Shown: positions 1 through 9,140, counted from the stretch's first letter. The stretch: DNA of 64,000 nucleotides from Methylomonas sp. ZR1 (GCF_013141865.1 NZ_RCST01000001.1:1426001-1490000); one strand, 5' to 3'. Notes: generated by a model not told the origin, from the letters alone. A program made the numbers and translations.

Positions 1-1398
1 GCGATCAAAAGTCGCTTCCCGGATGCCGGGTCGATAACGCTGCGCAACATCATGAGCCATCATTCCGGTTTGCCGGGTGATAGAGGCAATGGCATGTGGA
101 CTAACAACCCGGCGCCGTTCAGTCTGCTTGTCGACCCGCTGAAAGACGAATATGCCGCCTATCCGCCCAATTGCATTTGGGCCTATTCGAATCTGGGCAT
201 CACTTTATTAGGGACGATGTTGGAAAGGCTGACCGGCGAGGATTTCAGTCCTTATGCCGACCGGCAGCTATTAAAACCACTGGGCATGACGCATGCGGCA
301 TTTGCGCCGGGCATAGCGGGAGAGCTGGCCTCCAAAGCCTATAAGAGTGATCAGGAAAAGGCCGAAGTGGCACTGCGCGATATGCCGGCCGGCGGCTTGA
401 ATGCCAATGTTTTGGATCTAAGCCGTTTTATCGCCATGGTCTTGGCGGACGGCAAAGCCAATGGCCGGCAACTATTGAAGCCGGAAACCCTACATGAAAT
501 GCTGCGCCAGCAAAACCAGGACGTGGCGCTGGATGTGGGCAATAAAATCGGTTTGGGCTGGTTCTTGACCAGCAAGCCCGGTATCGGCGATGTGGCCGCA
601 CACGGCGGAGCAACGCTTTTTCACCGTAGCCTGCTGACGGTGCTGCCGGAACACAAGCTAGGCGTGGTCGTGCTGGCGAATTCCCCGCCCACCGGCGACT
701 TGATCGACAAAGTCACCGATAAGGCACTAAAACTGGCGGTTGCGATAAAAACCGGCCAGCCGCTGCTGGAGGACGCCGAAACGCCTGAAATCGAAACACG
801 CGGCTTAACCGCGCAAGAGCAACAATTGGGGGCAGGGCAGTATGCAACCGCGCTAGGCTACATCAAGTTATCAGCCGATGGCGACATCCTGGTCACCGAA
901 CTGAACGGCAAAAGTCTGGATTTGGTTGGTAGGGAAGATGGCAAATTCGGCATTCGCTATAAACTGCTGGGCTTGATTCCAATACAACCCAAGCAGCTGG
1001 CCGAAGTCGGCGTGTCGGTGCGCCATGTCGACGGCCATGATCTGGCGCTGGCCCATTGGCACGGCCAAACCTTGGTATTAGGTGAGAAAATCCAACCCGT
1101 ACCGATTCCCGCCGCCATGCGCAGCCGCTTGGGCGATTACGAAATCGTCAATCTTGCCGAAGGCGAGGCGATGGTTCCGGAAAAATGCGCGCTACGCGAG
1201 CGGGACGGTTTTTTGATGCTGGAGTATTCCATTCCCGCATTCGACCTGAATAATCTGACCCTCCCGATTGTACCGGTATCGGAAAACGCCGCCGTCATTC
1301 TTGGATTAGGACGCGGCATGCAGGAAACCGTGCGGCTGGAGACGATTAATGGCCAAGAGTTTGTGGCTTATTCCGGGTATTTATTGCGGAAGAAATGA
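1..1398 (+). CDS. Serine hydrolase, class C beta-lactamase family (5' end outside window)
   Basis: The reading frame is open from the first base and matches the family before the first ATG (residues reading TLRNIMSHHSG), so the gene begins upstream of the window. The usual YxN motif is present as YSN near residue 62, and an HGG motif follows around residue 200. The N-terminal SxxK nucleophile motif should lie in the missing part. A C-terminal extension of about 200 residues resembles the barrel domain often attached to these esterase or peptidase-like enzymes. The family hydrolyses beta-lactams, esters or D-amino-acid peptides; the substrate here cannot be told from sequence. It is probably periplasmic, but the signal peptide is not visible. 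Confidence 0.85.
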   Translation, partial: AIKSRFPDAGSITLRNIMSHHSGLPGDRGNGMWTNNPAPFSLLVDPLKDEYAAYPPNCIWAYSNLGITLLGTMLERLTGEDFSPYADRQLLKPLGMTHAAFAPGIAGELASKAYKSDQEKAEVALRDMPAGGLNANVLDLSRFIAMVLADGKANGRQLLKPETLHEMLRQQNQDVALDVGNKIGLGWFLTSKPGIGDVAAHGGATLFHRSLLTVLPEHKLGVVVLANSPPTGDLIDKVTDKALKLAVAIKTGQPLLEDAETPEIETRGLTAQEQQLGAGQYATALGYIKLSADGDILVTELNGKSLDLVGREDGKFGIRYKLLGLIPIQPKQLAEVGVSVRHVDGHDLALAHWHGQTLVLGEKIQPVPIPAAMRSRLGDYEIVNLAEGEAMVPEKCALRERDGFLMLEYSIPAFDLNNLTLPIVPVSENAAVILGLGRGMQETVRLETINGQEFVAYSGYLLRKK

Positions 1399-1479
1399 GC
1401 AAAGCCTTTAGGATCGCGATCTCCAGTCAAAACGGGTTTTATGAGTGTTCCCCATCTTGCCATCGTCCGTCAATAAGGT

Positions 1480-1857
1480 ATGCCGATGAGCGAATTTACC
1501 GCCTATTTGCCTGAAGTGTTCGAACTGTTCGGCACCATTCAGATCCGTAAGATGTTTGGGGGCTATGGTGTCTACCACGATGGCTTGATGTTCGCGCTGG
1601 TGGCGGACGATACTCTGTATCTCAAGGCGGATGCCGAGAATGCCAAATTTTTCGAGGAACAGGGGCTTGCGCCATTCGAATATCAGCGGGAAGGCAAAAT
1701 GACGAAAATGTCATATTACCAAGCGCCGGCCGAGTTTATGGAAGACCGGGAGCAGGCCGTTCTGTGGGCGCGGCGCTCGTACGACGCCGCGCGTAGAGCC
1801 CAACGTAAAAAACGCAAAAGCAAAACGGACACGACAGTGATACGTCATTTAGACTGA
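1480..1857 (+). CDS. TfoX/Sxy N-terminal domain protein
   Basis: A 125-residue protein with the TfoX N-terminal fold, recognisable by the early RKMFGGYGVY segment and the following FALVADDTLYLKAD stretch. In Enterobacteria and Haemophilus TfoX/Sxy activates competence genes together with CRP, but single-domain relatives like this one are widespread and mostly uncharacterised. The C-terminal TfoX domain is absent. The tail is rich in Lys and Arg (about residues 105-117), which could bind nucleic acid. A second ATG two codons in (1486) is an equally good start. It follows the serine hydrolase by about 80 bp in the same direction. Confidence 0.8.
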   Translation: MPMSEFTAYLPEVFELFGTIQIRKMFGGYGVYHDGLMFALVADDTLYLKADAENAKFFEEQGLAPFEYQREGKMTKMSYYQAPAEFMEDREQAVLWARRSYDAARRAQRKKRKSKTDTTVIRHLD

Positions 1858-1867
1858 TTCAGAACAC

Positions 1868-2353
1868 CTAATATCGAATAATGTTGAACCCCTCTTCCTG
1901 CTGAGGGGCGACGAAGAAACTTGTGATTAGGTCAAATTCGGTATCAGCCACTACAAAAGCGTGAGTGCCAGACGCGTTTCTCGCACGTAAACGTGTCAAG
2001 CATTTGTCGTCCGATACATCAAGAAAATGCAACACATGCCTTGATTCGGCTCTGTCGATAAGAGATCTCATCCATTTTCGGTTTGCGACGGTGTTGGCTG
2101 GAAAATCCAATACCACGGACACACCTATTCGAAGCAAATCGGTCACGTGTGGACCGATCGCGTCACGCAAATTCGAAGCACATCGAACATAGTCCGCCAC
2201 AGTCTTGATGTCGTCTGGATATAGATGTACAAGCCAAGTGTCCTCGCTGAGGATCACCGTGTCCGGCGTCTTGGCCAGTTCCTTTGCCAATGTCGATTTG
2301 CCAGAGGCGATTTTTCCGCAGAGCAGATGCAATGTTGGCAGTAGCTTTGGCAT
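1868..2353 (-). CDS. P-loop AAA-type kinase (zeta/chloramphenicol-phosphotransferase-like)
   Basis: A 161-residue ATP-binding protein. The Walker A motif GKIASGKST is at residues 13-21, and a phosphate-acceptor region SEDTW follows. The size and layout resemble small predicted kinases of the AAA_33 type, which phosphorylate small molecules or nucleic acid ends; the substrate is unknown. I chose the ATG at 2353 because the longer frame would run into the upstream gene and this start puts the P-loop at the usual distance. It begins one base after the stop of the SnoaL-like gene, so the two are almost certainly co-transcribed and translationally coupled. Confidence 0.75.
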   Translation of the reverse strand: MPKLLPTLHLLCGKIASGKSTLAKELAKTPDTVILSEDTWLVHLYPDDIKTVADYVRCASNLRDAIGPHVTDLLRIGVSVVLDFPANTVANRKWMRSLIDRAESRHVLHFLDVSDDKCLTRLRARNASGTHAFVVADTEFDLITSFFVAPQQEEGFNIIRY

Positions 2354-2354
2354 T

Positions 2355-2753
2355 TTATATGGCTCCCAGTAAGTCAGTGCCATACGAATTATCGATAACA
2401 CAAAGCCACTTGCCGACAGGGTCTTCCCGAAAGACATAGGTGGCGCGCCTTGACATGCAATTCGCTACACCGGCAGCATCCGCCGTTTCCAGAACGGTTT
2501 CCATGATCACTAGAGCCGTATTTCCGCTCTGAATGACATGCATCGCGCCTTGTTTGACCACAAGACTATGGTTGAAATATTCGGTGATCGCGAGGAACGC
2601 CTTATGGATTTGTTCCTTGCCTGTAGCAATCAAGCCTGGCTTGATGACGAGCGTTGCATTGTCTGCGTAGAAAGCCATCAAGGTAACGAAGTCCTCTTCA
2701 GTGATTGCTTTGTCAGCAGCTTCGATAATTTGTTTAAGTGGATGGTAAGCCAT
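2355..2753 (-). CDS. SnoaL-like / DUF4440 nuclear-transport-factor-2 fold protein
   Basis: A 132-residue single-domain protein with the NTF2-like cone fold pattern: an N-terminal helix with 'AITEEDFVTLMAFYADNATL', then alternating strands ending in WLCVIDNSYG. Members of this family (SgcJ/YybH/ketosteroid-isomerase-like) bind small hydrophobic ligands, and many have no assigned reaction. No catalytic residues can be assigned with confidence. It is the first gene of a two-gene leftward operon with the P-loop kinase, with one base between stop and start. A GGAGATCGATAT ribosome-binding region precedes the start. Confidence 0.75.
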   Translation of the reverse strand: MAYHPLKQIIEAADKAITEEDFVTLMAFYADNATLVIKPGLIATGKEQIHKAFLAITEYFNHSLVVKQGAMHVIQSGNTALVIMETVLETADAAGVANCMSRRATYVFREDPVGKWLCVIDNSYGTDLLGAI

Positions 2754-3008
2754 ATCGATCTCCTTGGTAGGTTAAGGCACCAAGAGACAGGCAATATTGA
2801 ACCCGCCTCAGGGCGGGTTGCAGTAGAAAGTAAACGTGCTAACCCACCATTGTTGAAATGGTGGTAATAATAGCCAGCAGGGTTGGGAGGACGTTAATCA
2901 TGATGGGATGCTAACAGAAGCTATAGTGCCGATCAAACGATAAACTAGCTGAGCATTTTTAGTAATTCGAATCTGCGTGCAATAAAACAACGCTAACAGA
3001 TCGAGCCG

Positions 3009-3353
3009 CAGTTAGTATTGCTGGAACTAGCGGAACTGGAACAGGCCGTGCGGACCTATCCCTTTCCCGACGCGGAAACCCAGCCCGATACATTGCACCT
3101 GAATTTTTTGCTGTCCGCACCGGCCAACCCCGACCTGGCCGCGCTGGCTGCTATCTAGAAAGACAGCGAACGGTTTAGTCTGATCGATCAAGTTTTCTAC
3201 CTGCATGCACCGGAAGGAATCGGCCGCTCGAAACTGGCGGCCCAGGCCGAAAAGCGCCTTGGTGTGGCGATGATCGGCCGCAATTGGCGAACGGTTTGCA
3301 AGCTCGTCGAACTGGCGAGAAGCATGACACTCCCAAACGCCGCGGATCGATAA
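3009..3353 (+). pseudogene. Decayed DUF1697 gene (C-terminal fragment with internal stop)
   Basis: One frame from 3009 to 3353 translates to the C-terminal two-thirds of a DUF1697 protein. Visible family signatures are YPFPDAETQPDTLHLNFLL near the start and YLHAPEGIGRSKLAAQAEKR followed by GRNWRTV near the end. The frame is interrupted once by TAG at 3156-3158, and about 65 N-terminal codons, including the usual initiation region, are missing. There is no plausible start, so this is a remnant. The flanking bases 2754-3008 and 3354-3564 hold no recognisable gene. Confidence 0.75.
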
Positions 3354-3564
3354 GCCAAGTGCGAGACGGCATTTGGTTTACCCGCGCATTCGTCATGTGC
3401 TTGCCCAGTGCATGCGGCCGCTCGGGCTCGTTCCCATTTCTTAACGTTTGGTTGGCAAATTCGGCGAATTTGTCGAGAACTGATGCCGCCGTGATAATTT
3501 CGTGATTAGATTTACGGCTCCGCTTGGCCGATAATCAGCTTTATTTTGTCTAAAACCGCCAACC

Positions 3565-4287
3565 ATGCCGCCTACGAAACACCTGCTCCTGGTCGAAGAC
3601 GATCCCGACATTGCCGGCCTGCTGGCCGCCAATTTGCGCGAGGAAGGCTACAGCGTGGATTGGGCGGCCGACGGCGAGGCCGCGCTGGCCGCGATTGCCG
3701 GCAATCGTTACGACTTGTTGCTGCTGGACGTCATGCTGCCCGGTGTGGACGGCTTGGAAATTTGCCGGCGGGTGCGGGCCGGGCCGGTTTATACCCCCAT
3801 CATCATCGTCAGTTCCAAATCCAGCGACGTGCAACGGGTGGTGGGTTTGGAAATGGGCGCCGACGACTACATCGTCAAACCGTTTGCATTGGCCGAGGTG
3901 GTCGCTAGAGTACGGGCGCTGTTGCGGCGGGTGGCGGCGTTGAGTGAACCCATCGCCATTCAAGCAGATGCCGTTCTGGTCGCTCACGGTTTGCGGATCG
4001 ATGTGCAAAGCCGCACGGTGGTTTTGGACGGCCAAACGCTGGCGCTGACCGCCCGCGAATTCGACTTGCTGCATTTCTTCGCTCGCCATCCGGGCCGTAT
4101 GTTCACCCGGCTGGAACTGTTGAACCAGGTCTGGGGCTACAACCACGACGGCTACGAACATACCGTCAACTCCCACATCAATCGCTTACGCGCCAAAATC
4201 GAAGCCGATCCGGCCAAACCGGCGCGAATACTGACGGTGTGGGGCGTTGGTTACAAGTTTGCCGAAGCGGACACCGCCGACGCATGA
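3565..4287 (+). CDS. OmpR/PhoB-family response regulator
   Basis: A 240-residue two-domain regulator. The receiver domain (about 5-120) has the acidic pair at residues 12-13, the phospho-acceptor Asp55 within LLLLDVMLPG, and the conserved Lys of IVKPF. The C-terminal winged helix (about 140-233) carries LTAREFDLLHFF and the closing VWGVGYKF typical of OmpR-type DNA-binding domains. The downstream kinase start overlaps its stop as ATGA, so the pair is co-translated. Likely targets are the porin-like and cupredoxin genes just downstream; the signal is unknown. Confidence 0.93.
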   Translation: MPPTKHLLLVEDDPDIAGLLAANLREEGYSVDWAADGEAALAAIAGNRYDLLLLDVMLPGVDGLEICRRVRAGPVYTPIIIVSSKSSDVQRVVGLEMGADDYIVKPFALAEVVARVRALLRRVAALSEPIAIQADAVLVAHGLRIDVQSRTVVLDGQTLALTAREFDLLHFFARHPGRMFTRLELLNQVWGYNHDGYEHTVNSHINRLRAKIEADPAKPARILTVWGVGYKFAEADTADA

Positions 4288-6041
4288 CGCTGAGCTTCCA
4301 AAGCCGCATCGCTCTATTGTTCGCGGCGCTGTTCGTCGCGGTGCAGGCGCTGACGGTGGCGTGCATTTACGTGGCGGTGCGAGACAACCTGTTGCACCAA
4401 CTCGACCAGGACTTGCGCTACGCCGAGCAAGCCTTCCGGCAACTGCTGGTCGAACGCGCCGAACGAGTCGCCGGCGAGGCCGGCTTGCTGGTCGCCGATT
4501 TTGGGTTTCGCAGCACCGTCACCGGCGGCGACCCGGCCACCATCGCCTCGGCCTTGGAAAACCTGCTGCTGCGCATCCACGCCCAACGCGGCTTGTTTAT
4601 CGATCCACAATTTCAGGTGCTCGCCGATAGCGCCGGCCAGTGGCAAGGCCAGCCGTTTCCGTATGCGCAAGCCTTGGCAAACACCGACGCCACCCGCTCA
4701 CTGGTCTGGTTCGGCGTGTTGGACGGCCGCTTGCAGGAATGGGCGCTGGTGCCGGTGTCGGCGCCGCTGCCGGTGGGCTGGGTGGCAGTGGCGCAGGCTG
4801 TCGACGAGCAGCGTATCGCCCGATTTCGGCAAAACTCGCTATTGCCGCTGCACATCGGTTTGGCCGAACTCAGTGCCGACGGCGGCCGCCTGCTGGCCGC
4901 GTCGGCACCGGACGCGGCCCTGGCCTTGCTGCACAGCTCGACCAACCGGGCGCTGGCAGCCACGGTCGATACCGCGCAAGGCCGCTACCTCGGCCGCATA
5001 CTGACGTTGCCGGCGGCCGGCGGCGATCAAGGCGTCGCCGCATTGCTGCAAATCAAGTTCACCGATGCCTTCGCCGGCTACCGCCATATGCTGTTACTGG
5101 CGGCCGGGGTGTTGCTGCTCGGCCTGTTGACGACGCTGGCTGGCAGCGTGGTCATCGCCCGCAATCTGTCGCGGCCGCTACGGGCCTTGGCCGGTGCCGG
5201 CGAACGAGCGGTCAACGGCGATTTCGCTGCCTCGCCGCTGACCGGCCGCAACGACGAATTGGGCCGACTGGCCGATACCTTCGTTCGCGCCGCCCAACTG
5301 GCCGGCCAACTGGGCGAACTGCGCCAAAAAGACCAGGAACGCCGCGAACTGGTGGCTTCGATGTCGCACGATTTACGCACGCCGTTGGCTGCGTTACGCG
5401 CTTTTCTCGAAACCATGCAGCGCAAGGCCGAGACCTTGCCGGCCACCGAACAACAGCATTTTCTGGATACCGCGTTGCGCCAGACCGAAAAAGTCAGTCG
5501 GCTGGCGCAGGAACTGTTCGAACTGGCCAAGTTGGAATGCGACGACGCCAGCTTGAATCCCGAACCCTTCAATCTGGCCGAATTGCTGCAAGACGTCGCC
5601 CAAAAATACCGGCTGCAGGCCGAACAGCGCGGCGTCAGCTTGCAAGCCGAACTGCGCCCGGAATTACCACTCATCAGCGCCGATATTGGCCTGATCGAGC
5701 GCCTGCTGACCAATCTGATCGACAACGCCTTGCGCCACACCCCGCCAGGCGGCCGAGTTCGGCTGGACGCCTGGCCGGCGCGCGGCCGGATAGCGGTGGC
5801 GGTGCGCGATACCGGCATCGGCATCGCCCCGGAATATCTACCAACCTTGTGCGATTGGGACTCGCCGCTGGCCCGCCGCGCCCGCGCCGACGGCGGCGGT
5901 TTCGGCTTGATCGTGGTTGGTAAGATCGCCCAGCTGCACGGCGGCCGCTTGCAAGTGGAAAGTACCTTGGGCGTTGGCAGCGAATTTCGCTTCGATTTGC
6001 CGCTGGCAGATTCGGCGCGCGCGGCCGACGGCAACCGGTAA
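4284..6041 (+). CDS. HAMP-containing sensor histidine kinase
   Basis: A 585-residue inner-membrane kinase. An N-terminal membrane helix (about 7-32) and a second one (about 270-295) flank a periplasmic sensor region of roughly 230 residues. A HAMP linker follows, then the dimerisation domain with phospho-acceptor His362 in SMSHDLRTP, then an ATPase domain with the N box NLIDNALRHTPPGG and the G1 box DTGIGI. A Gly-rich GGGFGL segment serves as the second G box. The ATG at 4284 overlaps the regulator stop; the longer open frame upstream would lie inside the regulator. It phosphorylates the preceding regulator. The periplasmic ligand cannot be read from the sequence. Confidence 0.92.
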   Translation: MTLSFQSRIALLFAALFVAVQALTVACIYVAVRDNLLHQLDQDLRYAEQAFRQLLVERAERVAGEAGLLVADFGFRSTVTGGDPATIASALENLLLRIHAQRGLFIDPQFQVLADSAGQWQGQPFPYAQALANTDATRSLVWFGVLDGRLQEWALVPVSAPLPVGWVAVAQAVDEQRIARFRQNSLLPLHIGLAELSADGGRLLAASAPDAALALLHSSTNRALAATVDTAQGRYLGRILTLPAAGGDQGVAALLQIKFTDAFAGYRHMLLLAAGVLLLGLLTTLAGSVVIARNLSRPLRALAGAGERAVNGDFAASPLTGRNDELGRLADTFVRAAQLAGQLGELRQKDQERRELVASMSHDLRTPLAALRAFLETMQRKAETLPATEQQHFLDTALRQTEKVSRLAQELFELAKLECDDASLNPEPFNLAELLQDVAQKYRLQAEQRGVSLQAELRPELPLISADIGLIERLLTNLIDNALRHTPPGGRVRLDAWPARGRIAVAVRDTGIGIAPEYLPTLCDWDSPLARRARADGGGFGLIVVGKIAQLHGGRLQVESTLGVGSEFRFDLPLADSARAADGNR

Positions 6042-6048
6042 CCGAACC

Positions 6049-7347
6049 ATGCGCAGCAGACCGCCAGCGTCGTTCCCGTTAAGGCCGGAGTCCGCGATTT
6101 CGGTCTGCCGCAGATTTTCCGTAGCGTTGCTGATTGTTTCCAGCTTGCAGTCACCAGCCCGAGGAGCCGCCGACGGCCAATTTCCGGAAGTGACCTGGCA
6201 CGGCCTGCTGGACCTGCGCTACCAACACAGCGACGCCGCGCCGGGTGAATTGGAACACGGCCTGGGCAAGCTGCGCGCCGGCGGCGAGCGCGACCGCTGG
6301 CGGGTTAACGAAGCCGCCGCCACCTTGCAAGTCAGGCTGGACTGGGATTGGATGCTGAACGCCACCGTCAAATACGCCGACCGTCAATCGACACCGCTGG
6401 ACTTGACCGAAGCCTATCTGGCCTACCGGCCGGTCGGCGCCGCCGGCTGGCGTCTGGCCGGCCGCCTGGGCATGTTCTTTCCGCCGATTTCGTTGGAAAA
6501 CACCGGCATCGCCTGGAGCAGCCCGTACACCTTGAGCTCGTCGACGATCAACGCCTGGGTCGGCGAAGAATTGCGCGCCTTCGGCGGCGAGTTGCGGCTG
6601 GATTACCAAACCGAAGCCGGCGACAAACTCGGCGTGTTCGGCGCCGGTTTCGCCAATAACGACACCGCCGGCCTGATGCTGACCTGGCGCGGCTGGAGTT
6701 TGCACGACTTCGAATCCACGTTGACCGGCCGCCTGCGTCTGCCGGAGGGCATTCGCATTCCGGCGCTGTTTCCCAAGCAGGCCAACGCCAGCCAGACCTT
6801 CGTCGAAGTGGACGGCCGGCCCGGCTTTTACGCTGGCATTGCCGCCGAACTGTCGCAACGCTACACGCTGCGCGCGCTGTATTACGACAACAACGCCGAT
6901 CCGGCCTTTGTGTCCGCAGGCCAATACGGCTGGCACACCCGCTTTTGGAGCCTGGGCGCCAAGGCCGAATTACCGTGGGAAACCACGCTGATTTCGCAAG
7001 TGCTGACCGGCCGTACCAGCATGGGCGAGTTACTCGGCGACTTGCGCGCGGTCGATGTTGGATTTTGGTCGGCGAGCTGGCTGTTGAGCCGGCCGCTGGG
7101 CGACGGCCGTTTCAGCGTGCGCTACGAACGCTTCGACAGCGACGAACGCGATTACCTGCCGCAAGACCGCAACGGCGAACACGGCCAAGCCTGGACCGTC
7201 AATTACAATCTGACCTTTGCCCAGCACCATCAATTGAACGTCGAGTTCAGCCGCATTTTCAGCACCCGCCCGGCGCGGCAGGAACGCGGCGAAGCCGTTT
7301 ATCAGGAGGACACGCTGTGGCAAGTCGCTTACCGGCTGTTTTTTTAA
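6049..7347 (+). CDS. Outer-membrane beta-barrel (porin-like) protein
   Basis: A 432-residue protein with an Arg-rich N terminus, a hydrophobic signal segment (about residues 22-40) and Ala-x-Ala-like cleavage near position 42. The rest alternates polar and aromatic residues in strand-sized blocks and ends in WQVAYRLFF, the terminal-Phe pattern recognised by the BAM machinery. No specific family is recognised. Its ATG is seven bases past the kinase stop, so it belongs to the regulator-kinase operon, and the next gene starts inside its 3' end. It is probably a channel or surface protein working with the periplasmic cupredoxin. Confidence 0.75.
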   Translation: MRSRPPASFPLRPESAISVCRRFSVALLIVSSLQSPARGAADGQFPEVTWHGLLDLRYQHSDAAPGELEHGLGKLRAGGERDRWRVNEAAATLQVRLDWDWMLNATVKYADRQSTPLDLTEAYLAYRPVGAAGWRLAGRLGMFFPPISLENTGIAWSSPYTLSSSTINAWVGEELRAFGGELRLDYQTEAGDKLGVFGAGFANNDTAGLMLTWRGWSLHDFESTLTGRLRLPEGIRIPALFPKQANASQTFVEVDGRPGFYAGIAAELSQRYTLRALYYDNNADPAFVSAGQYGWHTRFWSLGAKAELPWETTLISQVLTGRTSMGELLGDLRAVDVGFWSASWLLSRPLGDGRFSVRYERFDSDERDYLPQDRNGEHGQAWTVNYNLTFAQHHQLNVEFSRIFSTRPARQERGEAVYQEDTLWQVAYRLFF

Positions 7348-7964
7348 CGGCCTGGGCCGCCGTCGCGCCGGCCGCGGAATTGGCGGGCAAGGCCGTCGCC
7401 GGCGGCCGGCCGTTGGCCGATCTGGTGGTCGCCGCCCAAGCCTTGGATGCCGCCGGCCGGGTCAAAGCGCCGCCGGCGCCGGCGGCAATGGCGTTGGACC
7501 AGAAAAGCCGCGAATTCGTCCCGCACGTGTTGGCGGTGCGCAGCGGCACCCCGGTGTATTTCCCGAACAGCGACGCGATCAAGCACCACGTCTATTCGTT
7601 TTCCGCAGCCAAGCGATTTGAGATCAAGCTCTATAGCGGCGTGCCGCGCGAACCGGTGCGCTTCGACCAGCCCGGCATCGTCGCGCTGGGTTGTAACATT
7701 CACGATTGGATGCTGGGTTACGTCTACGTCAGCGATGCCGATTACCTTGCGGTTTCCGACGCCGAGGGCCGCTGGACGCTGGATTTGCCGGAGGGCCGCT
7801 ACCGCCTGAGCTTTTGGCATCCGGACGCAGCCGAACAAACGGCCGAGCAAATCGTCAGCGTACCGGCCGGTGAACTCGCGGTGACGGTGGAATTGAAAGC
7901 CCGCTTCCCCACCGGCAAGCCGCCAGCCAGCTTGCAAAATCAGGGTTACGGCGACGGGTTTTGA
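7317..7964 (+). CDS. Periplasmic cupredoxin-domain protein (annotated elsewhere as methylamine utilization protein)
   Basis: A 215-residue exported protein. The GTG at 7317 is chosen because AGGAGGA sits seven bases upstream (7304-7310) and the product then begins with a clean signal peptide ending in APAAE. A plastocyanin-like fold spans about residues 20-140. Candidate copper ligands are a His in KHHVYSF and the Cys, His and Met of CNIHDWM, the type-1 copper arrangement. A carboxypeptidase-regulatory-like beta domain follows (about 145-205). The gene overlaps the porin gene by 31 bp. It probably carries electrons or binds copper in the periplasm; the partner is unknown. Confidence 0.8.
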   Translation: MASRLPAVFLTAWAAVAPAAELAGKAVAGGRPLADLVVAAQALDAAGRVKAPPAPAAMALDQKSREFVPHVLAVRSGTPVYFPNSDAIKHHVYSFSAAKRFEIKLYSGVPREPVRFDQPGIVALGCNIHDWMLGYVYVSDADYLAVSDAEGRWTLDLPEGRYRLSFWHPDAAEQTAEQIVSVPAGELAVTVELKARFPTGKPPASLQNQGYGDGF

Positions 7965-7977
7965 TGCGGTGCGAAGC

Positions 7978-8005
7978 TGGAGTACAAATCTAGTTTTGCA
8001 CTCCA
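7978..8005. terminator. Hairpin between convergent genes, possible bidirectional terminator
   Basis: TGGAGT and ACTCCA pair around an inner CAAA/TTTG pairing with one mismatch. The hairpin lies in the 60-bp gap between the cupredoxin gene and the convergent CTERM gene. It has no good T-tract on either side, so intrinsic termination is uncertain. Confidence 0.4.
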
Positions 8006-8024
8006 CTGCGTTGAAGCGACCGCC

Positions 8025-8852
8025 TCAAGCCGGCAAAGCCGACACCGGCGCGCGCTTCCGGAACCAACCGAACAACGGCAACGCGCTGCCGAACAACCAT
8101 GCCGCCGCCGGAACCGGCACTTGCGACACCGCGCTGATTTGCAGCAGCGGCGTATTGGCGCCGGGCAGGTCGGTAAAGTTGTAACCGGCCGGCGTTCCTA
8201 ATCCGGCATAGACCGCGAAGTCGTGGTTGGCCTGAATCGTGCCGTTTTGCGCCGGGCTATCCGCCGCGTTAGACCCGACCAGGAACGCCGCGCCAGTGGT
8301 GCCGTCCAGTTCGGTGCCGGCGTCCCAAATGCTGCTGCCGTTCTCGACGAAGGTGCCGCCGGTGAAATGGCCTTGGGCGTCGAACAATTCGATTTCGGTC
8401 GGCGAATCGTTACCGACGAAACGGTCGTTGGACGGCACCACCATCGCGAAATAACTCAGATAACGGTTTTTCACCGGGTCCAGATCCAGGGTGACGCTGC
8501 CTTTGGCGCCGGGCAGGAAAATGCCAGGGCCGAAGGCGTTGACCGACGCGGTCACCGTCGCGCTGGAACCGCCGGCCGCTGCCGCGCTGCTGGCCGCGAA
8601 TGCCGACGACAAACCGGCGCCGCTGCCTAATTCGGCAATCGCTTCGATGGCCGACGACGCAGTGGTGCCGACATCGAACGCGTCGAACGAACCGTCGTGC
8701 AAGGCGATGAAAAACGGACTCAAGGCCGGCCCGTTGGCAGCAGACAAATTGCTGAAACTCAGCGTGACCTGCGCGGCCTCTGCCGAACTTAAAGGTGCCG
8801 CACTGGCCGCTAACAACAGCGCCGACAGCGTAAAAGCATGGTTTTTTTGCAT
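8025..8852 (-). CDS. Spondin-domain protein with VPLPA-type C-terminal sorting signal
   Basis: A 275-residue secreted protein with a signal peptide ending near AEAA (about residue 26). The main body matches the spondin_N domain, visible in SPFFIALHDGSFDAFDVGT and the following AIEAIAELG. The C terminus has VPVPAAAWLFGSAL, a hydrophobic helix and a basic tail FRKRAP, the PEP-CTERM/VPLPA-CTERM exosortase signal. In this class the tail is cleaved by an exosortase and the protein goes to the surface or matrix. The start at 8852 has AGGAGAAT upstream. It converges on the cupredoxin gene and has no matching exosortase in the window. Confidence 0.88.
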   Translation of the reverse strand: MQKNHAFTLSALLLAASAAPLSSAEAAQVTLSFSNLSAANGPALSPFFIALHDGSFDAFDVGTTASSAIEAIAELGSGAGLSSAFAASSAAAAGGSSATVTASVNAFGPGIFLPGAKGSVTLDLDPVKNRYLSYFAMVVPSNDRFVGNDSPTEIELFDAQGHFTGGTFVENGSSIWDAGTELDGTTGAAFLVGSNAADSPAQNGTIQANHDFAVYAGLGTPAGYNFTDLPGANTPLLQISAVSQVPVPAAAWLFGSALPLFGWFRKRAPVSALPA

Positions 8853-9140
8853 CGTGATTCTCCTTAATATGAATGCCAAATGGCGCGGCCATTGTGCAAT
8901 CGGAAAAGTCACGAAATCTTCACGGGGAGGTCAAATGCACGTGAGATGTGAGCTGTCATTGGGTCAAATGCCAGAAGGTATCAGTTCGGTCAAAAACAGC
9001 CAGACGGAACAGAATTACCAGTCTTAGATGGAAGGCATTGGGAGCGTTGAATTCACGAACCACACCGATCACGAACGATGTGCTTCACGCTGTTCAGATT
9101 ATCCATGGCCCTCCGGATTTTCGTTTTTGTTGCAAAACGA

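Noticed and set aside
4640-5923. Long rightward open frame inside the histidine kinase gene, and a leftward one at 5078-6154
   Set aside because: They are Arg/Pro-rich shadows of GC-rich coding DNA in other frames and lack any family features.
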